Shown: positions 7,359-16,663, counted from the first letter of the stretch. The stretch is 38,217 nucleotides of DNA from Bacteroidia bacterium (GCA_016787445.1 JAEUTQ010000052.1:1-38217), one strand, 5' to 3'. Made by a program: numbers and translations. The notes: generated by a model from the sequence alone, not told the origin.

Positions 7359-10300
7359 ATGATTTCAAAATTTATTAAAAATCAGTTGAAAAACGCACTT
7401 CTTTTAGGTGCTTTATTTTTAGGCGGAAATGCATTGGCGCAGTTAGGTTTAACCTGGTCGGAAATGGGCCCTAACGACATTTCAGGCAGAACTCGTTCTG
7501 TTTTGATAGATCGTCAGGATCCAACGAACAAAACAATTTACGCAGCCGGTGTTTCAGGTGGAATTTTCAAATCTACGAATAGTGGTGGGGCTTGGTCGCC
7601 GATGAATGATCAAGCAAGTTCATTGATTGTTAGCACTATGGCTCAAGCTTCTGACGGAACTATATTTTTCGGAACAGGAGAAACTTTTGGTCGCGGTGGT
7701 GATGGTGCAGGTTCTTCCGGATTTATTGGAACCGGATTATATAAAATGAATTCTGCGGGAACAGTAACATTAGTGAAAGATTCTTCGCTATTTGGTAACG
7801 TAAATGAACTAGCTATCGATCAATCAGGAACAATTTATGTTGCTGCGAATAAAGGATTTTTCTTCTCAACTGATGCAGGAGCAAATTTCACTCAGGTGAC
7901 TGAGTCGGGATCTTTACCTGGAATGGATGTTAAAATCAATACCTTAGGAGATGTGTTTTTCTCGGCAGGTTCAAAAGACATCAAAACTTCTAAAGTGTTT
8001 TTTAAACCAGCATCTGGTTCAACATATACTGATATCACACCAACTAATATTACTGATCGTGGTCGAATTGAAATTGCAGTTGCACCATCTGACCCTAACT
8101 ATGTTTACTTAAGCATTGCCAAACAAAAAACCGTAACAGCTAGTTCAGGAAACATGGGTGGCATTCTGGTTTCTAATAACAAAGGAGCGTCATGGGTTAC
8201 TATTACGCCTCCTACTTCACAAGTAGATCCTATGATTTTCGGAACTACCGGATATGGAGATTACGCAAATACAATTGCAGTTGACCCTCTAAACAAGACA
8301 TTTTTATACTTAGGAAGTGAAGCTTTCTACGGTTGGAACCAAATTACAGGAAACCCATTAGGTCAAGGTAATTGGTTTCAAATTGCCTTTACTTCAGCGC
8401 CCTTACCATTAGCTGTTTATGTTCATTCTAAAATACACGATTTTAAATTTGATGGGGTTAATAACACGTTATATGTAGCTACGGACGCAGGTGTTTATAA
8501 ATCTGTGTCAGGAAATTCAGGTTTTTTACCATTTAATAATGGCTTAAATATATCTCAGTTCAATTCAGTTAGTTTTCCTAATTACCCTCGTTACAATCCT
8601 GGAACACCAACTAATGTTGTTGTACCATACGCAGGTGTTGCAGGTGGCTCAATTGGAAATAGTTTAACCTACTTACCGGGTAACCTTAACACTATCCAAA
8701 ACTCAAATAGTTTTGGTTCATCTGACGCTTTTCAATCTGACTTTTCAAAATTATCGCCTAAAGCAATGTTTTATGCTGGAGCTTACGGAACAATCTTTAG
8801 AACAAGTGATATTAGCATCTCTCCTTTCTCGACTTTTTATGATATACAGTATCGTTTAAAAGGTGGAGCAGGTACTCCTGGCGGAACAGGTTTTGCCAAT
8901 GAAAACACGCCAATGCGTTTATGGGAGAACTACAAAACTCTCGACTCTGCCATATTCATGAATGAGATTTCGTCATTGGTTTTCCAAAACACCATGAATT
9001 CAAAATCTACTTTTACAGCTGGCAATACCCGTCCGCAAGCTAGTGCTAAATACGACACAGTCGCTGTTACTACAACTAGCTTAAAAAAGAGCGGACAATC
9101 GTTAGTTGCTACACAGGTATTTACTAATACAAACGTTTCTGCAGTGACTTTTACCGTACCTAATACTCGTTCTAAGGTAACGGCTAAGTACGATTCAGTT
9201 ATTGTTAGAATGACTAGCTTTAAATTATTGACACCACCGGCTGCTCAAAGTTTCACGATGACTTTAGCCTATACTGGTTCTGTTGTAACAGGTTATAGAT
9301 TTTTAGGAACCGGGGCCAATACCTTAACAGCTACAAACAACATGGTTTTCCCAAATAGTAACTTAAGTGATAGTATACGATTTACGTTTAACAATGCTCC
9401 AAATGATTCATCTGTTATCTCGATTAGAATTCGTTATAAATACTCTCAAAATTTAAAACTAGTTCCTACTTATTCAGGATCATCTATTACTGCAGTAAAT
9501 GTAATTGGTGAAGGGAATACTTCATCTGTAAGTAATAATACAGTATTTATTAATAGCAATAAAGTTGACAGCGTACGCTTTTCATTTGCTAACAACCCGG
9601 GTGATTCATGTAACATTTTTGTAACGACTAAACTACGCTATGATATTGGTGATATTATTGAATTAGAAAATTCAGACATCAGTGGTCAAGCTTTTACAGC
9701 TACTGTAGCCTTAACTTCACCATTAAATTCAACAGCCAACGCTACAATAATGCCAATTGTTAAAGTACCTTTAAAGCGTTCGGCTCGTTTAGCTGTTGGA
9801 ACCAGTGCAAGCGGAGCTACTGAAAGCCCTAATGTATTTATTGTAAAACGTCCGTTGAATTTTGGTACAAATCCAGACTGGTTTAAAATAGCCGGGAAAA
9901 ATTCACGCATGGATGGTCCTGGTGGGGTTCCTTCAACTACAATCTCTCCTGTTATTGGAACTACTATTACTCGTTTAGAGTGGGCTAATAACGGTAACTA
10001 TATTTACTTCTCTACTAGACAAAACGATACTACATATTATTTATACAGAGTTTCTCACTTAGAAGTTCTTGGAGATTCTTCAAGCGCTGATTATAGTGGT
10101 ACTTTCTCATCTGATATTGACTCAGCGGCAACATATAGCCGTAAAGCACTTACCAGGACAACTGCATTAGGTCGCTTTAAATATCCTGTTACCGGTATAG
10201 CTATTTCTAATGACGATAAATCTTTAATGATTACGTGTGGTGGTTATAAAAACAAATCTGCAACTGTTTACACAAGCAATAGTGATATCACAACTATGAA

Positions 10301-10922
10301 TATGAATAACACTGATGCTTCAAACTTTACCGCTAAAAACGGAACCGGCTTACCATTAATCCCTGCATATACTGGATTATTTGAAGTAAGTGACAACAAG
10401 GTTGCCTTAGTTGGTACAGATAATGGTATTTACAGTACATCTGATATTACTGTTGCCTCTCCTACATGGGTAAAAGAAAATGGCGGTAATTTCCCTAATG
10501 TTCCTGTGTTCCAATTACGTCAGCAGACTTTCCCTTCTTATCAATGTTATAACCATGGTATTATTTATGCCGCAACACACGGTCGTGGTTTATGGTCTAC
10601 TGATAAGTATGCTGTTCCTTACGCTATTGGAATTGAAGAGAATGAAGTTAAGTTATCTGCTAACGAAAACTTGAAGTTATATCCAAACCCTGCAAGTGAT
10701 GCTACTAATGTATTATTTACTGCACAAGGTGATGCAAGCTACAAAGTGGTTGTTTATGACATCAGCGGACGTATCTTAATCCAAGAAACAACTGCTAAGT
10801 TAATGGGTGGAGAAAATACATTAACATTAAATACCTCAGCATTAAACAGTGGAGTTTACTTCGTTACAATCAACGGAAGCAATAACTTCAATGGAACAAG
10901 CAAATTAGTGATTACTCGTTAA
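7359..10922 (+). CDS. T9SS-secreted BNR/sortilin-like repeat protein
   Basis: 1187-residue secreted protein. The signal peptide ends ALA|Q at about residue 27. The first 400 residues carry BNR/VPS10-like beta-propeller repeats (GGIFKSTNSGGAWSPM, GVYKSVSGNSGFLPF, ILVSNNKGASWVTI). Residues about 550-765 hold duplicated beta-rich modules, then further propeller-like repeats (LVGTDNGIYSTSDI, ATHGRGLWSTDKY). A type A sorting domain from L1105 (LKLYPNPASDATN) to 1187 directs export by T9SS and attachment to the surface. No catalytic residues are visible; adhesion or glycan binding is a guess. It is monocistronic between its own promoter and the terminator at 10941-10973. Confidence 0.9.
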   Translation: MISKFIKNQLKNALLLGALFLGGNALAQLGLTWSEMGPNDISGRTRSVLIDRQDPTNKTIYAAGVSGGIFKSTNSGGAWSPMNDQASSLIVSTMAQASDGTIFFGTGETFGRGGDGAGSSGFIGTGLYKMNSAGTVTLVKDSSLFGNVNELAIDQSGTIYVAANKGFFFSTDAGANFTQVTESGSLPGMDVKINTLGDVFFSAGSKDIKTSKVFFKPASGSTYTDITPTNITDRGRIEIAVAPSDPNYVYLSIAKQKTVTASSGNMGGILVSNNKGASWVTITPPTSQVDPMIFGTTGYGDYANTIAVDPLNKTFLYLGSEAFYGWNQITGNPLGQGNWFQIAFTSAPLPLAVYVHSKIHDFKFDGVNNTLYVATDAGVYKSVSGNSGFLPFNNGLNISQFNSVSFPNYPRYNPGTPTNVVVPYAGVAGGSIGNSLTYLPGNLNTIQNSNSFGSSDAFQSDFSKLSPKAMFYAGAYGTIFRTSDISISPFSTFYDIQYRLKGGAGTPGGTGFANENTPMRLWENYKTLDSAIFMNEISSLVFQNTMNSKSTFTAGNTRPQASAKYDTVAVTTTSLKKSGQSLVATQVFTNTNVSAVTFTVPNTRSKVTAKYDSVIVRMTSFKLLTPPAAQSFTMTLAYTGSVVTGYRFLGTGANTLTATNNMVFPNSNLSDSIRFTFNNAPNDSSVISIRIRYKYSQNLKLVPTYSGSSITAVNVIGEGNTSSVSNNTVFINSNKVDSVRFSFANNPGDSCNIFVTTKLRYDIGDIIELENSDISGQAFTATVALTSPLNSTANATIMPIVKVPLKRSARLAVGTSASGATESPNVFIVKRPLNFGTNPDWFKIAGKNSRMDGPGGVPSTTISPVIGTTITRLEWANNGNYIYFSTRQNDTTYYLYRVSHLEVLGDSSSADYSGTFSSDIDSAATYSRKALTRTTALGRFKYPVTGIAISNDDKSLMITCGGYKNKSATVYTSNSDITTMNMNNTDASNFTAKNGTGLPLIPAYTGLFEVSDNKVALVGTDNGIYSTSDITVASPTWVKENGGNFPNVPVFQLRQQTFPSYQCYNHGIIYAATHGRGLWSTDKYAVPYAIGIEENEVKLSANENLKLYPNPASDATNVLFTAQGDASYKVVVYDISGRILIQETTAKLMGGENTLTLNTSALNSGVYFVTINGSNNFNGTSKLVITR
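9015..9640 (+). repeat. Duplicated beta modules inside the T9SS cargo
   Basis: Two pairs of internal repeats. The first pair starts at residues 553 (TAGNTRPQASAKYDTVAV) and 599 (TVPNTRSKVTAKYDSVIV). The second starts at about 638 (YTGSVVTGYRFLGTGANT) and 705 (YSGSSITAVNVIGEGNTS), each continuing into an NNxVFxNSNxxDSxRFxFxNxPxDS block. The copies have diverged clearly at both protein and DNA level. Confidence 0.7.
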
Positions 10923-10940
10923 TCATAACATCTAAATAAT

Positions 10941-10973
10941 AAAAAAGCCCCTGAAAACATCAGGGGCTTTTTT
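10941..10973. terminator. Bidirectional rho-independent terminator
   Basis: A 14-base perfect stem (aaaaaagcccctga at 10941-10954 with 10960-10973) encloses the loop aaaca and ends in a T tract. It lies 18 bases after the T9SS cargo stop. The A tract on the other side allows it to act also on the convergent gene that ends at 11066. Confidence 0.92.
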
Positions 10974-11065
10974 ATTGATGAAAAATGCAGTCTAAATAGT
11001 AATTAATAATCATGTAGATTGTATCTGATAGAACACTTTAATCATAAACAGCCGTACTTGCAAAA

Positions 11066-11554
11066 CTATAAAGGATATTGAAATAATTTTAGTATTGAAT
11101 CTATCTCTTCCGGTTGCTGTGTACCAATCATTACAGTTTTACCATTACTAAGAGTTAGTTTTAATCCCTTATCTCCTGCTACATTGTAGCACCAACCTCG
11201 TTTGGAGCTATAGCGTAATCCCCAACCACCATAATTCCAAAGCGGATCATAGGTAACAATCTCAGCTTTCAAAATTTCTGATTTAGGAAATTGTTTTTTA
11301 GTGAAGAGACCTTTATAATGAATATTAATTCCCTCTGCTGATATTACTGTTTCAAGAACCATTCGTTTGAACCAAATAATTAAAATCGTAAACACTAGAA
11401 TGAGGAAGGGGAAAGCAATAATATCTTCTGTCTTAAACTCCTCCTTGCCTGTTATGGCAATCGCTAATTGCGAAAACACCATTACCATTGGAGCAATTAA
11501 AATAGCCCATACCCAGATTTGATTAAAACGTTGCTCTTCCTTGAATTCCTTCAT
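11066..11554 (-). CDS. Two-helix membrane protein with PH-like domain
   Basis: 162-residue protein of unknown function. Two membrane segments (about 13-33 and 46-63) are followed by a soluble, beta-rich domain of about 95 residues (TVISAEGINIHYKG, FPKSEILKAEIV, KGLKLTLSNGKTVMIGTQQPEEI). The pattern is like bacterial PH-type domains. The C-terminal NGKTVMIGTQQPEEI is typical of such domains in Bacteroidota. Its ATG overlaps the TAA of the M1 peptidase gene by one base (TAATG at 11556-11552), so translation is probably coupled. It appears to be the last gene of the DUF4783-nadC-M1 operon. Confidence 0.78.
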   Translation of the reverse strand: MKEFKEEQRFNQIWVWAILIAPMVMVFSQLAIAITGKEEFKTEDIIAFPFLILVFTILIIWFKRMVLETVISAEGINIHYKGLFTKKQFPKSEILKAEIVTYDPLWNYGGWGLRYSSKRGWCYNVAGDKGLKLTLSNGKTVMIGTQQPEEIDSILKLFQYPL

Positions 11555-14500
11555 TAAAAGGCTTTATTGATTCCTATCATCCAACGGAATTGAAGATAGT
11601 CTGTTTCTTGATAAGGCAAACGGCTAATGAAAATCGGCATATCAAAACGAATCGTTAATGGAGCGATGCCATATAATGATCCCCAACGAACAATGCTGAA
11701 TGTTGTACCAACACCCGCGTCGTACATTAACTCACTAAATTTATAAGGCTCAAAAGTGTAATTAGTATTGATAAGTCCTGCATCGGCAAATAAATAAGGT
11801 TGCATTTTGATGCTGTTCTTTAAAAACTTGAAATTCATAAATCGGAATAATTCTCCAAATTCAATCTCTGTATTAAACGCCGCTCCGCTTGTTCCTTTAT
11901 AATTATATCTCACAATACCATCACTGCCCTTCTCTGCCAACAAATAGCCCGAATAACCTCTTAAATTCAATCCACCACCGGCAGTAAAATGATTTGTAAC
12001 ATTTCCATACCCGGCCCAATCGGATGGGAAAATGCCCATGGAGCGCGTGTATTTATTATCCATTAATTCCTCATTATTGGCTCCTGCTACATACAAGGCT
12101 GATTCGGAAGGAATATTATTACCGAATCCCATTTGCGCAAAAACACGTGTATTGATATTAATTCTTCCTAAATCATTTTTATTTACAACATTTAAAGTAA
12201 CAGCAGAGTAATCGTAATCCTTGGTAAATGCCGACGCACGGAAATTAAGTAAAATATTTCCTACGCCACGTTTATACTTATAGTTGTGCTCCATACCCAA
12301 ATGAAACGCTCCATTAAACTTTTGATACCCCCACTCTTTATCATTGAGTAAATAAATCATGTCTTGCGGTAGATCTCGCAGCATCGCTTTATAATGAGCA
12401 TAAAAACGAGTTTTGTCACTATTGTTTTTTCTTTCTAGTCCAATTGTACCGCCATCTAATCCATCTAAGGATTTTAATTGCAAATAGAAATTACTACGTT
12501 TCAAGTATCGATTTAAACTTGTTTTATAATTAAACAAAAAAGAAATCTGATTGTAACTGTTAGTACTTACCGTACTATCGAAAGGAGCCTGACCTAATCC
12601 TGTACTAAACCATGCGGTTAAATCAAAAACATGTTTAACATTCATGTAATTTCCATTCAGATGCGCACCAATTTTTATTCCATCATATCCATTATACCAT
12701 AAAGCAGGTCTAACGCGCATATCGTATTGTTTCCAATTCGGAGGATTATAAATTTTTGAATCGAATTTTAAATCAATTTTATTTCGCTTTACATTGTTAA
12801 CCATATCCACATCCGCCAAGCGATAACTAGGATCAATAATAATGTTTTTGATTTTTTCCTTAATTGTTACTGTTGCCGTGTAGGTAGTTTTTAGTTTTGG
12901 TCCCCATCCTATCCAACGCGGCAAGGTATTAGCACCGGTAGGTTTTTGAAACCAGGTATTAGGAATAGAATAATGATGTGCCGAATCATTCTTATCGATA
13001 ATGGTAAAATCAACCGGCATTTGCATGGAGCCTTTACGCTTAAACGTAATTTCATAAACACTTCCCTTTTTCTTTTTTATTTTTCCAATTGAGTAATCAA
13101 TGGTTTTTCCGGTTTCTAACCATTGATCAAAAAACCAATTTAAATCAACACCGGTATATTGAATGATAGAGTTTCTGAAATCTTCGGGATACGGATGACA
13201 TACCTTCCATTGATTAAAATAATGTTGCATAGCCTTGTCAAAAAAGGCGCGCCCCAAAACATACTCCAAATTTTTTAGCATGGTTGCAGTTTTAAAATAA
13301 ACACTGCTGTAACCTCCACCATGACGGATACCTCCATTAAAATCATCACTATGCGTATTTAACGAAACTTCTTCGCCACGTGTAACCACTGAGCCATAAT
13401 AGCCATTGTATATTTGTTCATCAATGACACGAACAGGTGATGTGAATTTTTGTGCATACTTGCCTTTTGGCGGAATACGTTTTGATAAAGGACCATCAAT
13501 AAACTGATAAGTATCGGCGGTGTAAAATTGCGTAAAACCTTCATCTAAAAAAGCGCGGTATGTTTCGTTACTTCCCACCATTCCGAAAAACCAGTTGTGC
13601 GTCATTTCATGAATAAAAAGTGATCGATAATCCGGATCATAGCCACCGTTTAATGTAATCATTGGATATTCCATTCCGTCATTAGCATCCGCACAAATCA
13701 TTTTAGGATAATGATAAACACCAATATTGTAATTATTAACCTCAATAATTTTAGTCATGTATTGTGCGGCATTTCGCCAACCTGCGGCATGCGGCTCTTG
13801 CACAAGGGCAATACAACGCACACCATTTTCAGCAATGGCCTCACCAATTCTATAATTAGGATCGGCCGTGTAGGCAACATCATGAACATTTATCGAACTG
13901 AATTTCCAGGTTTTTTTGGTTCCGTTTTTTGCAATGATTTTACTTGGAGGAGAATTCCATTTTTTATTGAAGAAGTTACTGATATCAAGTTTAGCGCGTA
14001 ATGTGTCAGGCAACATTTCGTTCTCATTCACCATCGTTCCGGTACCGTCAACAATGTAATGATTCGGCATGGTTAACTCCACATAAAACGAACCATAGTC
14101 ACCATAAAACTCATGGTCCATGTGTTGATCCGTATCCCAATTAAACTTACGATCAAATACAGAAATACGAGGGTACCAATGCACCAAATCATAATGTTTG
14201 CTTCCAAACGAGTTAAACATTTTCATTCGGTTACGAATTACTTCCTGATCAAAATAAGTTTTAAAATCAATTTCAAAAGTCACTGATTCGCCGGAAGGAA
14301 TAGGCTTAGGCAAATACACTTTTAAAATGGTGTTATCCAATTCGGTTTTTAACTCCTTTCCGTTTAAGGAAATTGTTTCAACCACGGTTCCCAAATTTTT
14401 CTCTCTGTATTTGCTATACTTTAATTTGTACCCGTTATTTTTATAAAGATCGGATAAATAAGAATCTTTGTTTTGCGCATTACTGTATAAATGAAAATAC

Positions 14501-14739
14501 ACGAAGCTTAAATCATTCGGAGAGTTATTCCAGTAGGTTAATGATTCATGTCCGCTTACAATATCAGTACTATCATTAATTTCGGCTTTGATTGTATAAT
14601 GTACATCCTGCTGCCAATACGCGGCATGCGGTTTACGATTTTTCCAATAGAGAGGGTTGGTAACAGAACGGTAATCGATATATTCAGTTTGAGCTAATAA
14701 GCAAAAAGGAAATATCAAAGCTAAAAGAATTAACCTCAT
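11554..14739 (-). CDS. M1-family metallopeptidase fused to an Omp85-like barrel
   Basis: 1061-residue envelope protein with a signal peptide (MRLILLALIFPFCLLA, cleavage before Q). Residues to about 640 form an M1 aminopeptidase: substrate-binding GMEYPM, zinc ligands H377 and H381 in HEMTH, and third ligand E400 (HExxH-x18-E). The domain looks active. The last ~400 residues alternate polar and hydrophobic residues as an outer-membrane barrel does. They include GGGLNLRGY (LRGY at 926-929), FADAG, DAGVG and PLTIRFDMPI, and end in phenylalanine, all features of Omp85/surface-antigen barrels. Ordinary M1 enzymes are about 600-900 residues and lack this part. It follows nadC by 31 bases. Substrate is unknown, and the barrel call is by eye. 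Confidence 0.85.
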   Translation of the reverse strand: MRLILLALIFPFCLLAQTEYIDYRSVTNPLYWKNRKPHAAYWQQDVHYTIKAEINDSTDIVSGHESLTYWNNSPNDLSFVYFHLYSNAQNKDSYLSDLYKNNGYKLKYSKYREKNLGTVVETISLNGKELKTELDNTILKVYLPKPIPSGESVTFEIDFKTYFDQEVIRNRMKMFNSFGSKHYDLVHWYPRISVFDRKFNWDTDQHMDHEFYGDYGSFYVELTMPNHYIVDGTGTMVNENEMLPDTLRAKLDISNFFNKKWNSPPSKIIAKNGTKKTWKFSSINVHDVAYTADPNYRIGEAIAENGVRCIALVQEPHAAGWRNAAQYMTKIIEVNNYNIGVYHYPKMICADANDGMEYPMITLNGGYDPDYRSLFIHEMTHNWFFGMVGSNETYRAFLDEGFTQFYTADTYQFIDGPLSKRIPPKGKYAQKFTSPVRVIDEQIYNGYYGSVVTRGEEVSLNTHSDDFNGGIRHGGGYSSVYFKTATMLKNLEYVLGRAFFDKAMQHYFNQWKVCHPYPEDFRNSIIQYTGVDLNWFFDQWLETGKTIDYSIGKIKKKKGSVYEITFKRKGSMQMPVDFTIIDKNDSAHHYSIPNTWFQKPTGANTLPRWIGWGPKLKTTYTATVTIKEKIKNIIIDPSYRLADVDMVNNVKRNKIDLKFDSKIYNPPNWKQYDMRVRPALWYNGYDGIKIGAHLNGNYMNVKHVFDLTAWFSTGLGQAPFDSTVSTNSYNQISFLFNYKTSLNRYLKRSNFYLQLKSLDGLDGGTIGLERKNNSDKTRFYAHYKAMLRDLPQDMIYLLNDKEWGYQKFNGAFHLGMEHNYKYKRGVGNILLNFRASAFTKDYDYSAVTLNVVNKNDLGRININTRVFAQMGFGNNIPSESALYVAGANNEELMDNKYTRSMGIFPSDWAGYGNVTNHFTAGGGLNLRGYSGYLLAEKGSDGIVRYNYKGTSGAAFNTEIEFGELFRFMNFKFLKNSIKMQPYLFADAGLINTNYTFEPYKFSELMYDAGVGTTFSIVRWGSLYGIAPLTIRFDMPIFISRLPYQETDYLQFRWMIGINKAF

Positions 14740-14770
14740 AAGATGGAATAATAATGATTAAAGATAAAAG

Positions 14771-15640
14771 TTATTTAAGTGCTTTCAAACTTAAATCCAA
14801 ACTTTTAATATGATGAGTAAGGGCTCCTATGGATATAAAATCAACCCCGGCTTGCGCGTATTTAGCAATGTTCTTTTCAGTAATACCACCTGAAGACTCC
14901 ACTTCTACCCGGCCATTGATGAGCTGAACGGCTCTTTTAGTTTGCGCAGGTGTATAATTATCGAGCATAATTCGGTGTACACCTCCATGTTTCAACACTT
15001 TTTTTACATCCTCTATGGTGCGTGTTTCAACTTCTATCTTCAGCTTTTTTCTTTTCGATTTCAGATAAGCATTTGCCGCATCAATTGCTTGTATAATTCC
15101 ACCTGCAAAATCAACATGATTATCCTTAATTAAAATCATATCAAACAAGCCGTAACGATGATTGGCACCACCACCAATAACAACGGCCCACTTTTCAAAA
15201 AAACGAAATCCTGGAGTTGTTTTACGTGTATCAATCACTTTTGCTTTGGTTCCACTGCAGAGAATTTGTAAGTGTGCTGTTTTAGTTGCAATACCACTCA
15301 TGCGTTGCATCACATTTAACACTAATCGTTCAGCCGTGAGCAGACTTTGTGTTTTACCCTCTACAAGAAAAGCGACATCACCTTTTTTTACACGCGTGCC
15401 GTCTTTCAAAAGTAATTTTACTTTAATGGTTTTATCGATGATTTTAAAAATCTGAAGAGCTGCCTCTACACCTGCTAATATACCATCTTCCTTCACCAAT
15501 AACTGCATTTTGCCTTTATGTTGAGAGGGGATTGTTGAAAGAGAAGTATGATCGCCATCACCTACATCTTCCTGTAGACAAGACAATACAAATTTTTTAA
15601 AATCAAAGTGCTTACTGTGCAGCTGAATGTAATTACTCAT
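14771..15640 (-). CDS. nadC: Nicotinate-nucleotide pyrophosphorylase (quinolinate phosphoribosyltransferase)
   Basis: 289-residue enzyme of de novo NAD synthesis that turns quinolinate and PRPP into nicotinate mononucleotide, CO2 and pyrophosphate. The sequence shows ERLVLNVMQRMSGIAT, the phosphate-binding DTRKTTPGFR, GGGANHRYGLFD, IKDNH, VEVET, MLDN and ESSGGI blocks in the right order, ending in SIGALTHH. Length is standard. Its ATG lies 8 bases inside the end of the upstream DUF4783 gene, so the two are translationally coupled. The M1 peptidase gene follows 31 bases later. nadA and nadB are not in the window. Confidence 0.96.
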   Translation of the reverse strand: MSNYIQLHSKHFDFKKFVLSCLQEDVGDGDHTSLSTIPSQHKGKMQLLVKEDGILAGVEAALQIFKIIDKTIKVKLLLKDGTRVKKGDVAFLVEGKTQSLLTAERLVLNVMQRMSGIATKTAHLQILCSGTKAKVIDTRKTTPGFRFFEKWAVVIGGGANHRYGLFDMILIKDNHVDFAGGIIQAIDAANAYLKSKRKKLKIEVETRTIEDVKKVLKHGGVHRIMLDNYTPAQTKRAVQLINGRVEVESSGGITEKNIAKYAQAGVDFISIGALTHHIKSLDLSLKALK

Positions 15641-16004
15641 TCTCGTTCTCGATTCTGAATTGCGAAATTAAATTACGACGGATTAAAACAGATACTCTGT
15701 ATTTTCCGGCTGATGTTTCGAGTGTACCGGTGATAAATTGAACATTAGCATTAACCGAATTAGAGTGAGAAACAATAAAGTTTTTTACTGCATGCTTTTC
15801 GAAAAAGAATTTAATATTAGCCTCGGCCTGCGATTTACTTAATAAGTCTTCCTGATTTAAAATTTTCACTGAAAGTTTTTCATCAAAAAACTTAACTAAT
15901 TCGGAAGACTTACCCGATTTGATGGCCGCTACCACATCATCCGTCACATCAAATGCATTGAAGAAAGTAGAAACAAAAAGTGCTATAGATATGATGAGTT
16001 TCAT
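15633..16004 (-). CDS. DUF4783 family exported protein
   Basis: 123-residue protein with a signal peptide (about residues 1-18) and one small alpha+beta domain: AIKSGKSSELVKFFDEKLSVKI, a helical SKSQAEANIKFFFEKH segment, then three beta strands ending SVLIRRNLISQFRIENE. This is the pattern of DUF4783, a Bacteroidota family with an NTF2-like fold, often found near nadC. Function is unknown. It is the first gene of the operon, and its end overlaps the start of nadC by 8 bases. Confidence 0.82.
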   Translation of the reverse strand: MKLIISIALFVSTFFNAFDVTDDVVAAIKSGKSSELVKFFDEKLSVKILNQEDLLSKSQAEANIKFFFEKHAVKNFIVSHSNSVNANVQFITGTLETSAGKYRVSVLIRRNLISQFRIENENE

Positions 16005-16054
16005 TTATTGGTGCTAAATTTACTAAATCTTAATTTTTTATACGTTTAATATCA

Positions 16055-16528
16055 ATGAAAGTTTCTCTACTGCAAATTGACAAAACCACCGAAAACTATT
16101 TAATTGAGGGTATAGAGATTTATAACAAACGATTAAAAAATTATGCGGCGTTTGAAATAACCACAATAAATGTGCCAAAAGCCGTGAGAATGAGGCCGGA
16201 AGCTGAACAAAAACGTGAGGAAGCCAAGCTTATTCTGAAATCATTGAAAGATAACGATTATTTAATCCTTTTAGATGAGGGCGGAAAAATGTTAAATTCG
16301 GTTGATTTCAGTAAATTTTTGGACAAAAAAGCCTTTGAAAATGTTAAAAACATGATTTTCTTAATTGGAGGCCCTTATGGCTTTGATGAGAGTATTTATC
16401 AAAGAGCGAATTATAAATTATCCTTATCAGCGATGACTTTCTCTCATCAAATGGTACGATTATTCTTTACAGAGCAATTATACCGTGCATTTACAATTTC
16501 GAAAGGTGAGAAATATCATCACCAATAA
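16055..16528 (+). CDS. rlmH: 23S rRNA (pseudouridine-1915-N3)-methyltransferase
   Basis: 157-residue SPOUT methyltransferase that methylates pseudouridine 1915 of 23S rRNA helix 69 on assembled ribosomes, using S-adenosylmethionine. The knot-forming SAM site LIGGPYGFDESIY is present, as is the C-terminal block SAMTFSHQMVRLFFTEQLYRAF followed by KGEKYHHQ, which is diagnostic for RlmH. Length is exactly that of the family. It is divergent from the DUF4783-nadC operon with 50 bases between starts. Confidence 0.97.
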   Translation: MKVSLLQIDKTTENYLIEGIEIYNKRLKNYAAFEITTINVPKAVRMRPEAEQKREEAKLILKSLKDNDYLILLDEGGKMLNSVDFSKFLDKKAFENVKNMIFLIGGPYGFDESIYQRANYKLSLSAMTFSHQMVRLFFTEQLYRAFTISKGEKYHHQ

Positions 16529-16574
16529 GTCATTTGGCAATCAAGTATTTAAACTAATCTAAAATTCACAATGC

Positions 16575-16597
16575 CAATGTTTGATAAATAAACATTG
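16575..16597. promoter_or_regulatory. AT-rich inverted repeat upstream of the desaturase gene
   Basis: caatgttt (16575-16582) and aaacattg (16590-16597) are perfect 8-base inverted repeats around a 7-base spacer. They lie 29 bases upstream of the TATATTTG element of the desaturase gene and 47 bases past the rlmH stop. The absence of GC base-pairs and of a T tract argues against a terminator. A dimeric repressor operator is possible. Confidence 0.35.
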
Positions 16598-16625
16598 CCT
16601 TAGCAGATTTAGGTCATTTATGAGC

Positions 16626-16633
16626 TATATTTG
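16626..16633 (+). promoter_or_regulatory. Putative -7 element of the desaturase promoter
   Basis: TATATTTG matches the TAnnTTTG consensus of Bacteroidota. It lies 31 bases upstream of the desaturase ATG. A good upstream TTTG box at the normal distance is not visible. Confidence 0.5.
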
Positions 16634-16663
16634 TACAATTAAAAATTAAAACAGAATACCCCA

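Noticed and set aside
9015..9640. Internal repeats considered as a mobile or CRISPR-like array
   Set aside because: The repeats are in-frame, diverged at DNA level and encode beta modules, so they are protein-domain duplications.
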